Shown here in pieces: positions 46,357-58,725 of a stretch of DNA of 64,000 nt. The DNA comes from an uncultured Pelagibacteraceae bacterium (GTDB lineage: Bacteria; Pseudomonadota; Alphaproteobacteria; Pelagibacterales; Pelagibacteraceae): contig CACJOY010000001.1 in assembly GCA_902595125.1 (NCBI GenBank), positions 248,001 to 312,000 on the forward strand. Reading direction: 5' to 3'. Position numbers and translations under genes: made by a program. Under the pieces are notes generated by a model. It was not told the DNA's origin and made no database searches. It was given only the letters and a program-made list of their open reading frames with translations. Every line of letters begins with the position of its first letter. Within the stretch, counting starts at the first letter, position 1.

Positions 46357-47771
46357 ATTAAATTAATCTTAGAAATCAATTCAATTAATTCGCTTGGAAA
46401 AATAAAGTAGATAGCAATTAAGAATGTTGAGAAACAGAGTGAAAATTTTAACCATAAACTATGATCGGTATCATATTTTTCTTTTTCTTTATCAAAATAA
46501 ATAATCTTTATAATTCTTAGATAGTAAAAGGCAGCTACCACAGTAGAGAGCAAACCTACTATAGCTAAAAAATACATTGATTGCTCTAAAACTGATTTAA
46601 ATATATAAAATTTAGCAAAAAATCCTGCTAATGGTGGTATCCCAGCTAATGAAAACAAAATAACTAATAAAGATAATGATAAAAGAGGATGATTTTTTGA
46701 TAATCCAGATAAATCATCGATATCTTCATAATATTCTTTATTTCTTTTTAGCATCAGTAAACAAGAAAAAAAACCAAGATTCATTACAATGTAAATGGTT
46801 ATATATATAATAGAACTTTGTATTCCATCATTTGATCCTGTTGCTACACCTGCGAGAGCATAACCAACATGTCCGATAGAACTATAAGCTATCAGTCTTT
46901 TGAGATTGGTTTGACCAATAGCTGCAATAGCACCAAAAAGCATTGAGGCAATTGATAAAAAAATTATTATCATTTGCCATTGATCAATCAAATTTAAAAA
47001 AGGAACGTATAAAAATCTTATAAAGACAGTTAATGCAGCTATTTTTGGAACTATAGCAAAAAAAAGAGTAACAGTGGTTGGCGATCCCTCGTACACATCT
47101 GGAGCCCACATATGAAACGGTACTGCTGAAATTTTAAAGGCCAATCCAACTAAAATAAATACTATACCAAACGTTAACGCATATTCATTAGCGCCTAACT
47201 GATATGAAATTATTTCAAAATTTGTTGAACCTGTGAAACCGTAAATAAGAGAACATCCATACAATAATAATCCTGAAGATAGTGCGCTCAACACAAAATA
47301 TTTTAGCCCAGCTTCTGATGATTTAAGTTGATCTCTATTAAATGTTGCTAAAACATATAAAGCTAAGGATTGAAGTTCTAAGCCCACATAGAATACAATC
47401 AGATCATTAGAGCTAATCATTATCATCATACCTAAAACTGAACTTAAAATTAAAATTGGGTATTCGATCTTAAAAATTTTAAATGTTTTTAAGTAACTTG
47501 ATGAAATAATTAAAACTAAAAAAGCGGCCAATAAAGTAATAATCTTCATAAATGAAGATAAATAGTCAATTATTATACTGTTATTAAATAATAGATTTTT
47601 CTCAATTCCTAAAGTTTCATTAAATGTAATAACAGCGGTAATAATTAAGACTATTATTGTAATATTAAAAACCAATTTTGAACTATTATTTTTGAACACT
47701 CCCAGTATAAGCAAAAACATAATTGATAAAGAAAGAAATATTTCTGGAAAAACTAATTCTAAGTTAAACAT
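46353..47771 (-). CDS. nuoN: NADH-quinone oxidoreductase subunit N
   Basis: NuoN is one of three antiporter-like proton-pumping subunits of complex I. The 472 residues form about 14 membrane helices. The discontinuous-helix Lys and Glu appear in the segments FYVGLELQSLALY near residue 128, FKISAVPFHMWAPDVYEGSPT near 212 and KRLIAYSSIGHVGYAL near 290. It is the last nuo gene; the stop overlaps birA. Confidence 0.97.
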   Translation of the reverse strand: MFNLELVFPEIFLSLSIMFLLILGVFKNNSSKLVFNITIIVLIITAVITFNETLGIEKNLLFNNSIIIDYLSSFMKIITLLAAFLVLIISSSYLKTFKIFKIEYPILILSSVLGMMIMISSNDLIVFYVGLELQSLALYVLATFNRDQLKSSEAGLKYFVLSALSSGLLLYGCSLIYGFTGSTNFEIISYQLGANEYALTFGIVFILVGLAFKISAVPFHMWAPDVYEGSPTTVTLFFAIVPKIAALTVFIRFLYVPFLNLIDQWQMIIIFLSIASMLFGAIAAIGQTNLKRLIAYSSIGHVGYALAGVATGSNDGIQSSIIYITIYIVMNLGFFSCLLMLKRNKEYYEDIDDLSGLSKNHPLLSLSLLVILFSLAGIPPLAGFFAKFYIFKSVLEQSMYFLAIVGLLSTVVAAFYYLRIIKIIYFDKEKEKYDTDHSLWLKFSLCFSTFLIAIYFIFPSELIELISKINLI

Positions 47772-47773
47772 AA

Positions 47774-49255
47774 TTATTTATATAATAAATTTAAGTTATA
47801 CATTTCAATTAAGTCACTAATTGATACCTCTATAGTATTAATTAATGGCTCAGGATAAAAACCAAAAAATAAAATTGGTACAGCTAGTGAAGATAATATG
47901 AATATTTCTGACTTATTAAGATCTATAAGCTCTTTTAAGTCTGAATTAACTAATTTACCAAAAACGACTCTTTTATACATCCAAAGTATATATGCAGCAC
48001 CTAATATTACTCCTATACTAGCTATAACTGCTACTAAGAAATTATCTTTAAACACTCCCATCAAAATCAGAAACTCACCAACAAAACCGCTTGTACCTGG
48101 TAAGCCTAACGAAGCTAAAACAAATACCATTAATAAAACTGAATATTTAGGAACAATAGTTACAATTCCTCCATATGTGGTAATAAGTCTAGAATGCATT
48201 CTGTCATATAAAACTCCTACACTTAGAAAAAGAGCGGCCGATACGAGACCGTGACTTATCATTTGTATTATACTTCCTTCGATACCTTGTTGTTGAATAG
48301 TAAAAACACCTAAAGTTACAAAACCCATATGTGCAACAGAAGAGTAAGCAATTAATTTTTTCATATCCTCCTGCATTAAAGCTATTAGAGAAGTAAAAAT
48401 TATAGCAATAACGCTTAAAGTGTAGATTAATGGTGTAAAAGACTCAGAGGCAATAGGAAAAAGTCCTAAAGAAAATCTAATGAATCCGTAACCAGCCATT
48501 TTAAGTAAAATTGCTGCTAATAAAACAGATCCTGCTGTAGGAGCTTCAACATGAGCATCTGGCAACCATGTATGTACTGGCCACATAGGTGTTTTTACTG
48601 CAAACGAGCTAAAAAAAGCTAGCCACAAAAGATTTTGATACTTTTTATCAATTCCAATTTCATAAAGTTGAGTTACATCTGTTGTTCCACTAATCCAATA
48701 AATGGAAATAATTGCAACTAACATTAAAACGGAACCTAAAAGAGTATAAAGAAAAAATTTAAATGCTGAATAAACCCTTCTAGAACCACCCCAAATTCCT
48801 ATAATCAGAAACATTGGAATTAAACCAGCTTCAAAAAATAAATAAAAAACAACAAGATCTAAGGAACAAAAAACACCAATCATAAAAGACTCCATTATCA
48901 GAACAGCAATTAAAAATTCACTTAGTCTTTTTTTAATCGAACTATTCACTGAAATAATACACAGAGGAGTTATGAATGTGGTTAGAATAATAAATAATAT
49001 TGATATACCATCTACACCTACTTTGTAATTAATAAGCCCTTTAATCCATGTTCTATTTTCAACAAATTGAAATTCTGAAGTAGATGAATCAAATAATATC
49101 CATAAATACACTGATAAAAAAAAATTTACTAATGAAGTAAATAAAGCAACATACTTAATTGTAATATTTTCTTCTTTTTTACTTCTGGTAAAGAGTAAAA
49201 AAAAAGCTCCTATTGTTGGGAGTAATATCAAAGATGAAAGTATTGGGAAATTCAT
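47774..49255 (-). CDS. nuoM: NADH-quinone oxidoreductase subunit M
   Basis: NuoM is the middle antiporter-like subunit. The 493 residues are highly hydrophobic. FYLFFEAGLIPMFLIIGIWG near residue 140 contains the conserved Glu. AVKTPMWPVHTWLPDAHVEAPT near 220 and KLIAYSSVAHMGFVTLGVF near 303 carry the proton-path Lys residues. It overlaps nuoL by one base and is 2 bases from nuoN. Confidence 0.97.
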   Translation of the reverse strand: MNFPILSSLILLPTIGAFFLLFTRSKKEENITIKYVALFTSLVNFFLSVYLWILFDSSTSEFQFVENRTWIKGLINYKVGVDGISILFIILTTFITPLCIISVNSSIKKRLSEFLIAVLIMESFMIGVFCSLDLVVFYLFFEAGLIPMFLIIGIWGGSRRVYSAFKFFLYTLLGSVLMLVAIISIYWISGTTDVTQLYEIGIDKKYQNLLWLAFFSSFAVKTPMWPVHTWLPDAHVEAPTAGSVLLAAILLKMAGYGFIRFSLGLFPIASESFTPLIYTLSVIAIIFTSLIALMQEDMKKLIAYSSVAHMGFVTLGVFTIQQQGIEGSIIQMISHGLVSAALFLSVGVLYDRMHSRLITTYGGIVTIVPKYSVLLMVFVLASLGLPGTSGFVGEFLILMGVFKDNFLVAVIASIGVILGAAYILWMYKRVVFGKLVNSDLKELIDLNKSEIFILSSLAVPILFFGFYPEPLINTIEVSISDLIEMYNLNLLYK

Positions 49256-51168
49256 TATTTAACTATTAAAAATGTTAATAAAGCAGAAAATCCTATCAAC
49301 ATTACAAACGCATATTGATATATAAATCCACTTTGAAATTTATTTGCTTTTAAAGAACATTTTTTAATAAATGAAGCAATACCATCAGGGCCAAAACCAT
49401 CGATTATCTTTACATCAAAAAATTTCCATAAAAATAAACCTAGTCTTTTCGATGGGTTAATAAATATTTTTTCATAGAGTTCATCAAAATACCATTTGTT
49501 AAGTAAAAATTCATATAATGGTTTATTAACTTCTACAATTTTTTTAGGTAAATCTTTATTCTTAACAAATAAGTAATATGCAACCGGTATTGACAATAAA
49601 ACTAAAGCTGGAGTTAAGACTAAAAACCAAAATGGGGGATGTTCTGTGCTTAGTGGCTCAAGAAAAAATATAGAGTCTTGCCAAAAATTATTTTCAACAC
49701 TATGACCGATAAATAAATCTTTAAAAATATATCCTGCAAATATTGCACCTATAGACAATAAAACTAGTGGTATTAACATAACCATAGGAGACTCGTGAGT
49801 TTCCTCAATTTTTATATCTTTATTGTTATATCCACCATGAAAAGTTTTAAAAATTAATCTCCATGAATAAACTGAGGTCAAAAAAGCTGTAAAAATTCCA
49901 ATTCCTGCAGCGTATAATCCTGTTACGTTGCCTCTTAAATACGCAAATTCAATAATTGCATCCTTTGAATAAAATCCAGATAAAAAAGGGAAACCTGTTA
50001 AAGCGAGAGTCCCTATTATCATCAAAGTATAAGTGTAGGGAAGCTTTTTCCATACTCCACCCATATTATTTATATTTTGTTCATCTTTAAAAGCATGGAT
50101 AACTGAACCAGAACCCAAAAATAATAAAGCTTTAAAAAATGCGTGAGTAAACAGATGAAACATAGCTACATTATAAGCACCAACACCAGCTGCAAAAAAC
50201 ATATAGCCTAATTGACTACAAGTAGAATATGCAATTATTTTTTTTATATCTGTTTGAACAAGCGCAATCGTAGCAGCAAAGAACGCAGTGCTCATACCTA
50301 CAATAGTTATAATATTTAAAGCTAATTCTGAATACTCGAAGATTGGAGAACATCTAACAACTAAAAAAACACCTGCAGTAACCATGGTTGCAGCGTGAAT
50401 AAGTGCAGATACAGGAGTTGGTCCTTCCATTGCATCAGGTAACCATGTATGAAGAAAAATTTGGGCTGATTTTCCCATTGCTCCAACGAACAATAGTATA
50501 CAAATTAGATCTATTGCATTTATATCAATACCTATAAACATCAAATTTTTATCTTTAATATTTGGAATTTGTTCAAAAACTTCAGAATAATTTACAGTAC
50601 CAAATAAATAAAAAATTAAAAAAATTCCTAATGCAAATCCAAAATCTCCCACTCTATTTACTATAAAAGCTTTAATTGCCGCAGCATTTGCAGTTTCTTT
50701 TTTAAACCAAAAACCAATTAAAAAATATGAGCATAGTCCAACCCCTTCCCATCCAAAAAACAATTGAATAAAATTATCTGCTGTTACCAACATTAACATT
50801 GCAAAAGTAAATAGAGATAAATATGCCATAAACCTTGGTTTGTGTGGGTCATGAGACATATATCCAATCGAATAAATATGAACTAAAGATGATACAGATG
50901 TTACAACTACTAACATTACAGCGGATAAAGGATCAATTTTCATTGACCAATTTACATCTAGTGAACCAGAGCTAATCCACTTGGCTATAACTATATTGTC
51001 TTGATATTGATTGAATATTACATCATATAAAACTAAGCAGGATAGAATTGCTGAAATTGTTACCAAAAAACTTGTAACAATTTCTGAATTTCTATCTCCA
51101 ATAAATTTTCCAAATCCTCCAGATATAATTGCTGCTAATAGGGGTAATGCTATAATTGAAATTTCCAT
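49255..51168 (-). CDS. nuoL: NADH-quinone oxidoreductase subunit L
   Basis: NuoL is the distal antiporter-like subunit. At 637 residues it is full length, including the C-terminal lateral helix. QLFFGWEGVGLCSYFLIGFWF near residue 135 carries the conserved Glu. SAQIFLHTWLPDAMEGPTPVSALIHAATMV near 235 and KKIIAYSTCSQLGYMF near 310 are present. The gene follows nuoK after one base. Confidence 0.97.
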   Translation of the reverse strand: MEISIIALPLLAAIISGGFGKFIGDRNSEIVTSFLVTISAILSCLVLYDVIFNQYQDNIVIAKWISSGSLDVNWSMKIDPLSAVMLVVVTSVSSLVHIYSIGYMSHDPHKPRFMAYLSLFTFAMLMLVTADNFIQLFFGWEGVGLCSYFLIGFWFKKETANAAAIKAFIVNRVGDFGFALGIFLIFYLFGTVNYSEVFEQIPNIKDKNLMFIGIDINAIDLICILLFVGAMGKSAQIFLHTWLPDAMEGPTPVSALIHAATMVTAGVFLVVRCSPIFEYSELALNIITIVGMSTAFFAATIALVQTDIKKIIAYSTCSQLGYMFFAAGVGAYNVAMFHLFTHAFFKALLFLGSGSVIHAFKDEQNINNMGGVWKKLPYTYTLMIIGTLALTGFPFLSGFYSKDAIIEFAYLRGNVTGLYAAGIGIFTAFLTSVYSWRLIFKTFHGGYNNKDIKIEETHESPMVMLIPLVLLSIGAIFAGYIFKDLFIGHSVENNFWQDSIFFLEPLSTEHPPFWFLVLTPALVLLSIPVAYYLFVKNKDLPKKIVEVNKPLYEFLLNKWYFDELYEKIFINPSKRLGLFLWKFFDVKIIDGFGPDGIASFIKKCSLKANKFQSGFIYQYAFVMLIGFSALLTFLIVK

Positions 51169-51169
51169 A

Positions 51170-51481
51170 TTAGCCTTTTAATTTATCAATTTCCTCGACT
51201 CGAATAGTTCCGGAATTTCGATAATAAACAACAATAATTGCTAAGCCTATAGCGGCTTCAGCAGCGGCAACAGTTAATATAAACAAAGTGAAAACTTGTC
51301 CTGATAAATCATTTAAATAAATTGAGAAAGAAACTAAATTTATATTCACTGCTAACAAAATAAGCTCTATACTCATTAGAATTACAATAATATTTTTTCT
51401 ATTTAAAAAAATTCCAACTATACCGATAGTAAAAATTACTGCCCCTAAAGTTAAATAATGTCCTAAGCCAATTTCAGTCAT
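51170..51481 (-). CDS. nuoK: NADH-quinone oxidoreductase subunit K
   Basis: NuoK is a three-helix membrane subunit in the E-channel region. It is 103 residues. Two conserved membrane Glu are visible, one in [16 protein letters not shown] near residue 37 and one in [15 protein letters not shown] near 71. The start overlaps the nuoJ stop by 8 bases. The length and motifs are standard. Confidence 0.96.
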   Translation of the reverse strand: MTEIGLGHYLTLGAVIFTIGIVGIFLNRKNIIVILMSIELILLAVNINLVSFSIYLNDLSGQVFTLFILTVAAAEAAIGLAIIVVYYRNSGTIRVEEIDKLKG

Positions 51482-52106
51482 CTATTTTAACTCCTTTATT
51501 ACTAGGTACCTCTATAACTTCTACCCCCTCTGATCTTTCTCTTGATATTTGCTTAATGTAACTTTGTTTTTTAACACCTTCTCTTTGTCTAAAAGTGAGG
51601 ACTATTGCACCTATCATTGCAATTAACAAAATCATTCCACTTATTTGAAAAATATGTATGTAGTCTGTATATAAAACTTGTCCTAAGGAATGAGTGTTAC
51701 TAATTTCACTTGAAATGGTTGAATTATTTGAAATAAATATATCAGGCTTATACTTCCATCCGCCTATAACAATAATCAGTTCAAAAAATATTAAAGTGCT
51801 AATGATCAATCCTATTGGTATATGTCCCGAACTTACTTCAGACAGTAGCCATTGGTTTGTTTGTTGGGCTACATTTAACATCATAACAACGAATAAAAAT
51901 AAAACTGCAACTGCTCCAACATAAACAATTAACATAATCATACCTAAAAACTCTGCTCCAACCATGATAAAAAGACATGATATACTTATAAAGTCTAAGA
52001 TTAAAAAGAAAACAGAATGAACTGTATTTTTAGAAACAGTTACCATTATTGCAGAGACAATAGCTATTAAAGAGAACACATAAAAAAATATTGCGTGAGC
52101 TATCAT
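51474..52106 (-). CDS. nuoJ: NADH-quinone oxidoreductase subunit J
   Basis: NuoJ is a five-helix membrane subunit with the pi-bulge that rearranges during turnover. The 210 residues include [21 protein letters not shown] near residue 26 and [23 protein letters not shown] near 55, both typical. The C-terminal tail after the last helix is about 45 residues and charged. It lies 3 bases after nuoI and overlaps nuoK. Confidence 0.96.
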   Translation of the reverse strand: MIAHAIFFYVFSLIAIVSAIMVTVSKNTVHSVFFLILDFISISCLFIMVGAEFLGMIMLIVYVGAVAVLFLFVVMMLNVAQQTNQWLLSEVSSGHIPIGLIISTLIFFELIIVIGGWKYKPDIFISNNSTISSEISNTHSLGQVLYTDYIHIFQISGMILLIAMIGAIVLTFRQREGVKKQSYIKQISRERSEGVEVIEVPSNKGVKIDD

Positions 52107-52109
52107 TAA

Positions 52110-52595
52110 TTATCTATAAGGATTATCTGATTTTATATTTGCTGCTAAAATATTTTCCCATCTATCTCCATTATCAAGAAGTTTCTCTTTAGTATAATAG
52201 AGTTCTTCTCTTGTTTCTGTTGAAAATTCAAAATTTGGACCTTGAACTATTGCATCAACTGGACATGATTCTTCACAAAGACCACAATAAATGCATTTCA
52301 TCATATCGATATCATAGCGAGTAGTCTTTCTGCTCCCATCCTCTCTTTCTGACGATTCTATAGTTATTGCTTGAGCAGGACATACTGCTTCGCATAATTT
52401 GCATGCAATACATCTTTCTTCACCACTCGGATATCTTCTTAAAGCATGCTCACCTCTAAATCTCGGGCTTATCTTTCCTTTTTCGAAAGGATAATTAATA
52501 GTCTTTTTTGATCTAAACAATTCTTTGATGGCCATTAAAAGACCACCAATAAAATCTGTCATAAATATTGTTTTAAAAAATCTGGTTATTTTCAT
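52110..52595 (-). CDS. nuoI: NADH-quinone oxidoreductase subunit I
   Basis: NuoI carries two [4Fe-4S] clusters (N6a, N6b) between the peripheral arm and quinone site. The 161 residues contain both Cys sets: [16 protein letters not shown] near residue 61 and [16 protein letters not shown] near 100. The N-terminal amphipathic helix is preserved. It starts directly after the nuoH stop with no gap. Confidence 0.97.
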   Translation of the reverse strand: MKITRFFKTIFMTDFIGGLLMAIKELFRSKKTINYPFEKGKISPRFRGEHALRRYPSGEERCIACKLCEAVCPAQAITIESSEREDGSRKTTRYDIDMMKCIYCGLCEESCPVDAIVQGPNFEFSTETREELYYTKEKLLDNGDRWENILAANIKSDNPYR

Positions 52596-53594
52596 TTATA
52601 CAGTTGGTAAAAGGTTGAAATAAAAAAGATAACTAGCAGTTAATACTACGTAAATTAGCGATATTGGTAAAAATATTTTCCATCCTAATCTCATCAGTTG
52701 ATCATATCTATATCTAGGAACCACCGCTTTAACTAGGGCAAAAAGAATAAATAATAACAAAATCTTAAAAATTAACCAAATTGCTCCTGGTATTAAATTA
52801 AAAGGATATAAATCTATTGGAGATAACCATCCACCTAAAAACAAAATTGAACCTAAAGCACACATTAATAAAATATTTGCATACTCACCTAACCAAAACA
52901 TTGCATACATCATTCCAGAATATTCAGTTTGATATCCAGCAACTAACTCAGCTTCAGCTTCTGGTAAGTCAAAAGGAGGTCTATTTGTTTCTGCTAAAGA
53001 GGAAATAAAAAAAATAACAAACATAGGAAAAAGAGGAATCACAAACCATATTTCTTGTTGAGCAACAACTATGTCACTTAAGTTTAAAGAACCAACGCAA
53101 AGTAAAACATTTATAATTATTATCCCTATTGAAACTTCATACGAAACCATTTGAGCGGCTGATCTAATAGCACCTAAGAAAGGGTATTTAGAATTAGATG
53201 CCCATCCACCCATTATTATTCCATAAACACCCAAAGATGAAACAGCAAAGATATATAGAATCCCCACATTGATATTTGCCAAAACTTGATTTTCTCCAAA
53301 TGGAATAACAGCCCAGGCTATTAAAGCTAATGTCATTGTAACAATCGGAGCAAGAATAAAAATTACTTTATTTGAACTGGCTGGAATTATTATTTCTTTA
53401 AAAATATATTTTAAAGCATCTGCAAGTGATTGTAATAAACCAAAAGGACCAACTACATTAGGACCTTGTCTTTTTTGCACAAATGCCCATACTCTTCTAT
53501 CTAACCAAACAATCATTGCTACTGAAACCAAAACAGGAACTAATAAAAATAAAATTTTATAAACTTCTTGGAAAATAATATTAACATACTCCAT
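52596..53594 (-). CDS. nuoH: NADH-quinone oxidoreductase subunit H
   Basis: NuoH forms most of the quinone cavity and joins the peripheral and membrane arms. The 332 residues have eight or nine helices. [19 protein letters not shown] near residue 32 and the quinone-loop sequence [20 protein letters not shown] near 205 carry the conserved Glu and Asp. It is 3 bases after nuoG and adjacent to nuoI. Confidence 0.97.
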   Translation of the reverse strand: MEYVNIIFQEVYKILFLLVPVLVSVAMIVWLDRRVWAFVQKRQGPNVVGPFGLLQSLADALKYIFKEIIIPASSNKVIFILAPIVTMTLALIAWAVIPFGENQVLANINVGILYIFAVSSLGVYGIIMGGWASNSKYPFLGAIRSAAQMVSYEVSIGIIIINVLLCVGSLNLSDIVVAQQEIWFVIPLFPMFVIFFISSLAETNRPPFDLPEAEAELVAGYQTEYSGMMYAMFWLGEYANILLMCALGSILFLGGWLSPIDLYPFNLIPGAIWLIFKILLLFILFALVKAVVPRYRYDQLMRLGWKIFLPISLIYVVLTASYLFYFNLLPTV

Positions 53595-53597
53595 AAA

Positions 53598-55631
53598 TTA
53601 TCCTTCAGTTCCTGTTCGTTTAATTTCTAATTTAGCATTATTGCAATCTAGCATTGTTTTAGAGGCTCGAGCAATCACATTTGAAAAATAATAATCTTTA
53701 AAAATTATTTTTAAATCTTCATTTTCAAAATTATTACTATCACTAATTTCATTTGAATTAGAACTTTGTTTTTCTTTTTTTAGATTTAAATAATTAAACA
53801 TGCTGCTTTCAAGTTCTTCCTTATCATTAAAAAGCTTTCTATTATTCATAATTTCAGCTAATTCATTTATTATCTGCCAATCTTCCTTGGCTTCACCTGG
53901 AGGATACGAAGCTTTATAAGCTTTTTGAATTTTTCCCTCTAAATTTGTATAATGACCTGATTGTTCCGTATATGCTGATCCTGGAAGGATAACATCAGCA
54001 ATTTCAGCACCTTTATCACCATGACTTCCTACATAAATTATAAATTCATTTTTTTTAACAAAATTTAAATTATCCTGTCCTAATAGAAAGATAATTTCAA
54101 ATTTATTTTCATTCAAATCTTTTAATAATTGATTAGTCTCATCAATGATATCTAAATCAAAACTACCAACTCTTGATGCATCTGCTGATAAAATATTTAC
54201 AGGATTCCATTCGTTACTAAATTTATTATTCTTAGATAAAAAGTTCTTAAATGGATGAAACAAATTTTTTGCTGATTTAGAATTGAAAAAAGATTCACCA
54301 AAAATTATCATTGGTTTTTTGGAATTCAAAATATCTTTTGATATTTCATTTTTATTTTCAATAATGTCCTTTATTGTTTGAGTTTTGCCATCAAGAGCTT
54401 TATATGGGTAGGTTAAATCTCCAATATCGTTTAGTGAAATAATTTTGATATCATTTTTTAAATAAGCTTTTCTAATTCTAGCATTAAGCATAGTTGCTTC
54501 AAATCTTGGGTTTGTTCCTATTAAAAAGATGTAATCAGCTTCTTCTATTCCATTTATTGTTGAATTAAATAGATAATTTTCTCTATTAGACACATCTATA
54601 AAATTTTGGGTGTCTCTAGACTCATAATTTTTTACATCTACTGTTCTTTCAAAAAACTCTTTGAAAATAAAACTTGTCTCCATATTAGTAAGATCACCAA
54701 CGAAGCCACAAATTTTATTTTTATTGGTATTTTTTATTTTTGATTGAATTATATTATAGACCTCATTCCAAGATGCTTTTTCAAATTTCTTATTATACTT
54801 AATATAAGGTGTATCAAGTCTTTGATTAAGTAATCCATCACATGCATATCTTGTTTTGTCAGATATCCATTCTTCATTAATATCTTCATTTATAATTGGT
54901 AAAACTCTTTTTACCTCCCAATCATAAGTATCAACTCTAATATTCGAACCCACCGCATCCATTACATCAATGGTTTCTGTTTTTTTTAGCTCCCATGGTC
55001 TTGCTTCAAAAACATAAGGTTTTGAGGTTAACGCACCAACAGGACAAAGATCGATGACATTTCCTGATAATTCTGATTTTACAGACTGTTCAAGGTAAGT
55101 GGTTATTTGCATATCTTCACCTCTACCAATAGCTCCTAACTCTGGAACACCTGCAACTTCAGTTGCAAATCTAACACACCTAGTGCAGTGAATACATCTT
55201 GTCATTTGAGTTTTAATAAGTGGGCCCATATTTTTATCAGGAACAGCTCTTTTATTTTCTTTAAATCTAGATTTATCTATCCCATAGAACATTGATTGAT
55301 CTTGAAGATCACATTCTCCACCCTGGTCACAAACAGGACAATCTAAGGGATGGTTCGCTAATAAAAACTCCATAACTCCTTTTCTGGATTTTTCAATTTT
55401 TGGAGTATTTGTTTTGATATTCATTCCATCTGCTGCTGGCATTGCACATGATGCAATAGGTTTAGGAGATTTTTCTAATTCAACTAGACACATTCTACAA
55501 TTACCAGCTATGGATAACTTTTCGTGATAACAAAATCTTGGAATTTCAAAGCCTGCTTTTTCACAAGCCTGAAGGACTGTTAGTCCTTCTTCTACTTCAA
55601 TATCAATATCATTTACTTTTAATTTAAGCAT
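53598..55631 (-). CDS. nuoG: NADH-quinone oxidoreductase subunit G
   Basis: NuoG holds one [2Fe-2S] and two or more [4Fe-4S] clusters. I start it at [16 protein letters not shown] (677 residues), overlapping nuoF by 8 bases. The N1b ligands are in [15 protein letters not shown], the His-Cys3 N5 cluster in [14 protein letters not shown], and the N4 set in CIHCTRC. The C-terminal half is a degenerate molybdopterin-type domain without cofactor residues. Its length matches mitochondrial-type NuoG and lacks the extra N7 cluster insert, as far as can be seen. Confidence 0.96.
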   Translation of the reverse strand: MLKLKVNDIDIEVEEGLTVLQACEKAGFEIPRFCYHEKLSIAGNCRMCLVELEKSPKPIASCAMPAADGMNIKTNTPKIEKSRKGVMEFLLANHPLDCPVCDQGGECDLQDQSMFYGIDKSRFKENKRAVPDKNMGPLIKTQMTRCIHCTRCVRFATEVAGVPELGAIGRGEDMQITTYLEQSVKSELSGNVIDLCPVGALTSKPYVFEARPWELKKTETIDVMDAVGSNIRVDTYDWEVKRVLPIINEDINEEWISDKTRYACDGLLNQRLDTPYIKYNKKFEKASWNEVYNIIQSKIKNTNKNKICGFVGDLTNMETSFIFKEFFERTVDVKNYESRDTQNFIDVSNRENYLFNSTINGIEEADYIFLIGTNPRFEATMLNARIRKAYLKNDIKIISLNDIGDLTYPYKALDGKTQTIKDIIENKNEISKDILNSKKPMIIFGESFFNSKSAKNLFHPFKNFLSKNNKFSNEWNPVNILSADASRVGSFDLDIIDETNQLLKDLNENKFEIIFLLGQDNLNFVKKNEFIIYVGSHGDKGAEIADVILPGSAYTEQSGHYTNLEGKIQKAYKASYPPGEAKEDWQIINELAEIMNNRKLFNDKEELESSMFNYLNLKKEKQSSNSNEISDSNNFENEDLKIIFKDYYFSNVIARASKTMLDCNNAKLEIKRTGTEG

Positions 55632-56952
55632 TTTTATCCAACAAATGTTGATCAACTAGGTAAGGAATATTTTTACTCTCTTTCACAATAGGATCAAATT
55701 TATTTCTTTTTTTAATTTCATCTTTAAAATGTCTTAATAAACCTTGAACTGGCCAAGAGGACCCCTCACCAAAAGCGCAAATAGTATGACCTTCTATCTG
55801 CTTTGTTACATCCTCTAACATCTCTACTTCATCTTTTGATGCTTCTCCTTTTGCCATTCTTTCAAGCATTCTCCACATCCAACCAGATCCTTCTCTACAA
55901 GGTGTACATTGTCCACAACTCTCATGTTTATAAAATCTCGCAATTCTAGCCATACATTTAATTATGTCTTGGTCCTTGTTAATTACAACTATTCCAGCTG
56001 TTCCTAATCCACTTTTTTCAGCCATTAAAGAATCAAAATCCATTGTTAATGTTTCGCATTTTTCTTTCGGAATTAATGGCATTGATGAACCACCTGGAAT
56101 AACAGCTTGCAGATTTTCCCAACCTCCAATTACTCCACCAGCATGAACTTCGATTAATTCTTTTAAAGGTATGTTCATTTCTTCTTCCACATTACACGGG
56201 TTATTCACATTGCCAGATATACAAAAAATTTTAGTACCAGTATTTTTTTCTCTACCTAAAGAGGCAAACCATTTTCCACCTCTTCTAAGAATAGTCGGAA
56301 CAACAGCTAATGTTTCAACGTTATTGATTATAGTCGGACATCCATATAGTCCTATTAAAGCGGGAAAAGGTGGTTTTAATCTTGGTTGACCTTTTTTTCC
56401 TTCTATACTTTCAAGTAAAGCTGTCTCTTCACCGCAAATATATGCTCCAGCACCATAATGAATATAAATATCTAAATCCCAACCAGTTCCCGCTGCATTT
56501 TTACCAATTAATTTTTTCTCATATGCTTCATCAATCGCAGCTTGAAGTTTTTGTCCGTCTAAAAAATATTCTCCTCTTATATAAATATAACAAACATGAG
56601 CTTGAACAGCGTAAGAGGCAATTAAACATCCCTCAATTAATTTATGAGGTTCAAATCTTAATATATCTCTATCTTTACAAGTTCCTGGCTCAGACTCATC
56701 TGCATTAACAACTAAATAATGAGGTCTTGAAACAACTTCTTTTGGCGCGAAAGACCATTTTAATCCAGTTGGAAAACCAGCACCTCCTCTTCCTCTTAGT
56801 TGAGAGTCTTTGATTTCGTTAATTATCCAATCTCTACCTTTATTTGTTAATTCATTTGTATTTACCCAATCTCCTCTTTTCTGAGATGAAACAATGTCAG
56901 ATCCCAAATCGTTATATAAATTTTGAAATATTCTGTCTTGGTCTTTAAGCAT
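55624..56952 (-). CDS. nuoF: NADH-quinone oxidoreductase subunit F
   Basis: NuoF binds NADH and FMN and the N3 [4Fe-4S] cluster. The 442 residues have [16 protein letters not shown] near residue 53 (FMN/NADH loop), [19 protein letters not shown] near 170 and the N3 Cys motif [11 protein letters not shown] near 348 with a further Cys downstream (HTICAFGEG). It overlaps nuoE by 8 bases and nuoG by 8. Confidence 0.97.
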   Translation of the reverse strand: MLKDQDRIFQNLYNDLGSDIVSSQKRGDWVNTNELTNKGRDWIINEIKDSQLRGRGGAGFPTGLKWSFAPKEVVSRPHYLVVNADESEPGTCKDRDILRFEPHKLIEGCLIASYAVQAHVCYIYIRGEYFLDGQKLQAAIDEAYEKKLIGKNAAGTGWDLDIYIHYGAGAYICGEETALLESIEGKKGQPRLKPPFPALIGLYGCPTIINNVETLAVVPTILRRGGKWFASLGREKNTGTKIFCISGNVNNPCNVEEEMNIPLKELIEVHAGGVIGGWENLQAVIPGGSSMPLIPKEKCETLTMDFDSLMAEKSGLGTAGIVVINKDQDIIKCMARIARFYKHESCGQCTPCREGSGWMWRMLERMAKGEASKDEVEMLEDVTKQIEGHTICAFGEGSSWPVQGLLRHFKDEIKKRNKFDPIVKESKNIPYLVDQHLLDKNA

Positions 56953-57553
56953 TTTTTATATCCATAAGTGTTTTTCTATTATTTTCAGGCGCATTATTTA
57001 CTCTTCCTCTATAAGAACCTGGTTTAGGAGTTTCACCTTTTAGGATCTTATCCAAAATTTTTAAAGTTTTTTCCTTATCAAGATCTTCATAATAATCATC
57101 ATTAATTTGCATCATAGGGGCATTAACACAAGCACCTAAACATTCAACTTCCATCCACGAGCAGTTTTTATTATTTAACAACTCTGATTCATTTTCTGAA
57201 ATTTTTTCTTTACATGCTTCAACCAATTTATAAGCCCCTCTTATCATGCATGGTGTCGTGGTACAAACTTGAACAAAATATTTTCCTACTGGTGATAAAT
57301 TATACATAGAATAAAAAGTAGCTACTTCATAAACTTGGATGTAAGGCATGTCTAAAAATTTTGCTATATATTTCATAGCTGCTAAAGGTATCCAATTATT
57401 GTTTTGTTTTTGTGCAATATAAAGTAATGCCATAACTGCACTTTGTTGTTTGCCTTTAGGATATTTCGAAATAATAACTTTAGCAGCTTCTAATGAAGAG
57501 GAATTAAATTCAAAATTTTCTGGCTGTTCTTTTGCAGGTCTTCTTAAGCTCAT
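56945..57553 (-). CDS. nuoE: NADH-quinone oxidoreductase subunit E
   Basis: NuoE carries the N1a [2Fe-2S] cluster. The 202 residues have the thioredoxin-like fold with its four Cys ligands in [14 protein letters not shown] near residue 96 and [16 protein letters not shown] near 137. The N-terminal helical domain is intact, and a C-terminal extension of about 30 residues follows. It overlaps nuoD by four bases (stop at 57550). Confidence 0.96.
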   Translation of the reverse strand: MSLRRPAKEQPENFEFNSSSLEAAKVIISKYPKGKQQSAVMALLYIAQKQNNNWIPLAAMKYIAKFLDMPYIQVYEVATFYSMYNLSPVGKYFVQVCTTTPCMIRGAYKLVEACKEKISENESELLNNKNCSWMEVECLGACVNAPMMQINDDYYEDLDKEKTLKILDKILKGETPKPGSYRGRVNNAPENNRKTLMDIKNA

Positions 57554-58725
57554 CTATCTACCTCACCAAAAACAATATCTAAAGATCCTAAGACTGCAGG
57601 TACATCAGCTAACATGTGACCCTTAATTAGGTAGTCCATTGATTGCAGATGTGAAAAACCAGGAGCTCTAATTTTACATTTATAGGGTTTGCTTGAGCCA
57701 TCTGAAATTAGATATACTCCAAATTCACCTTTAGGAGCTTCAACTGCTGTATAAATTTCATCTTTTGGGACACGGTAGCCTTCGGTAAATAATTTAAAGT
57801 GATGAATTAATGCTTCCATTGATTGTTTAATTTCTTTTTTAGGTGGTGGAGATATTTTTCCATCAAAAGTTTTTATTGGACCTTTTTCCATCTTTGCTAA
57901 ACATTGTTTAATAATTGAAACACTTTCTTTCATTTCTTCAATTCTACATAAATAACGGTCATAACAATCACCGTTTTTTCCAACTGGAATTTTGAATTCT
58001 AATTGTTCATAACAATCATATGGTTGTGATTTTCTAAGATCCCAAGGAACACCCGAACCTCTGATCATTACACCACTAAAAGAATAATCCAGGGCGTCTT
58101 CTTTAGTTACTATTCCAATATCTACATTTCTTTGTTTAAATATTCTATTATCTGTAAGTAAGTTTTCTAGATCGTTAATTATTTTTGGAAAGGTTTCACA
58201 AAAATTTCCAATATCATTCTCTAAACCAGCTGGAAGATCTTGGTGAACACCTCCTGCTCTAAAATAATTTGCATGTAATCTTGAGCCTGAAGCTCTTTCA
58301 TAAAAAGTCATTAAAGTTTCTCTTTCTTCAAATCCCCATAAAGATGGTGTTAATGCACCAACATCTAAAGCTTGTGTTGTTACATTTAAAATATGGCTTA
58401 AAATTCTTCCTATTTCACAAAACATAACTCTTATTAATTGGGCTCTAATTGGAACATCAATATTGAGTATTTTTTCAATTGCTAATGCAAAAGCATGTTC
58501 TTGATTCATTGGTGCTACATAATCAAGACGATCAAAATATGGAACTGCTTGCATGTAAGTTTTATTTTCAATTAATTTTTCTGTTCCTCTGTGTAATAAA
58601 CCAATATGTGGGTCAGCTTTTTCGACTACTTCACCATCTAGTTCTAAAATTAGTCTTAGCACCCCATGAGCTGCAGGATGCTGAGGGCCGAAGTTTAAAT
58701 TTAAATTTTTAATTTTTTTTGTCAT
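57550..58725 (-). CDS. nuoD: NADH-quinone oxidoreductase subunit D
   Basis: NuoD contributes the quinone-binding His and Tyr. The 391-residue protein has [15 protein letters not shown] near residue 12, [13 protein letters not shown] near 41 and a C-terminus ending in [12 protein letters not shown]. It is separate from nuoC rather than fused, as in most alphaproteobacteria. Its start lies 17 bases inside nuoC. Confidence 0.97.
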   Translation of the reverse strand: MTKKIKNLNLNFGPQHPAAHGVLRLILELDGEVVEKADPHIGLLHRGTEKLIENKTYMQAVPYFDRLDYVAPMNQEHAFALAIEKILNIDVPIRAQLIRVMFCEIGRILSHILNVTTQALDVGALTPSLWGFEERETLMTFYERASGSRLHANYFRAGGVHQDLPAGLENDIGNFCETFPKIINDLENLLTDNRIFKQRNVDIGIVTKEDALDYSFSGVMIRGSGVPWDLRKSQPYDCYEQLEFKIPVGKNGDCYDRYLCRIEEMKESVSIIKQCLAKMEKGPIKTFDGKISPPPKKEIKQSMEALIHHFKLFTEGYRVPKDEIYTAVEAPKGEFGVYLISDGSSKPYKCKIRAPGFSHLQSMDYLIKGHMLADVPAVLGSLDIVFGEVDR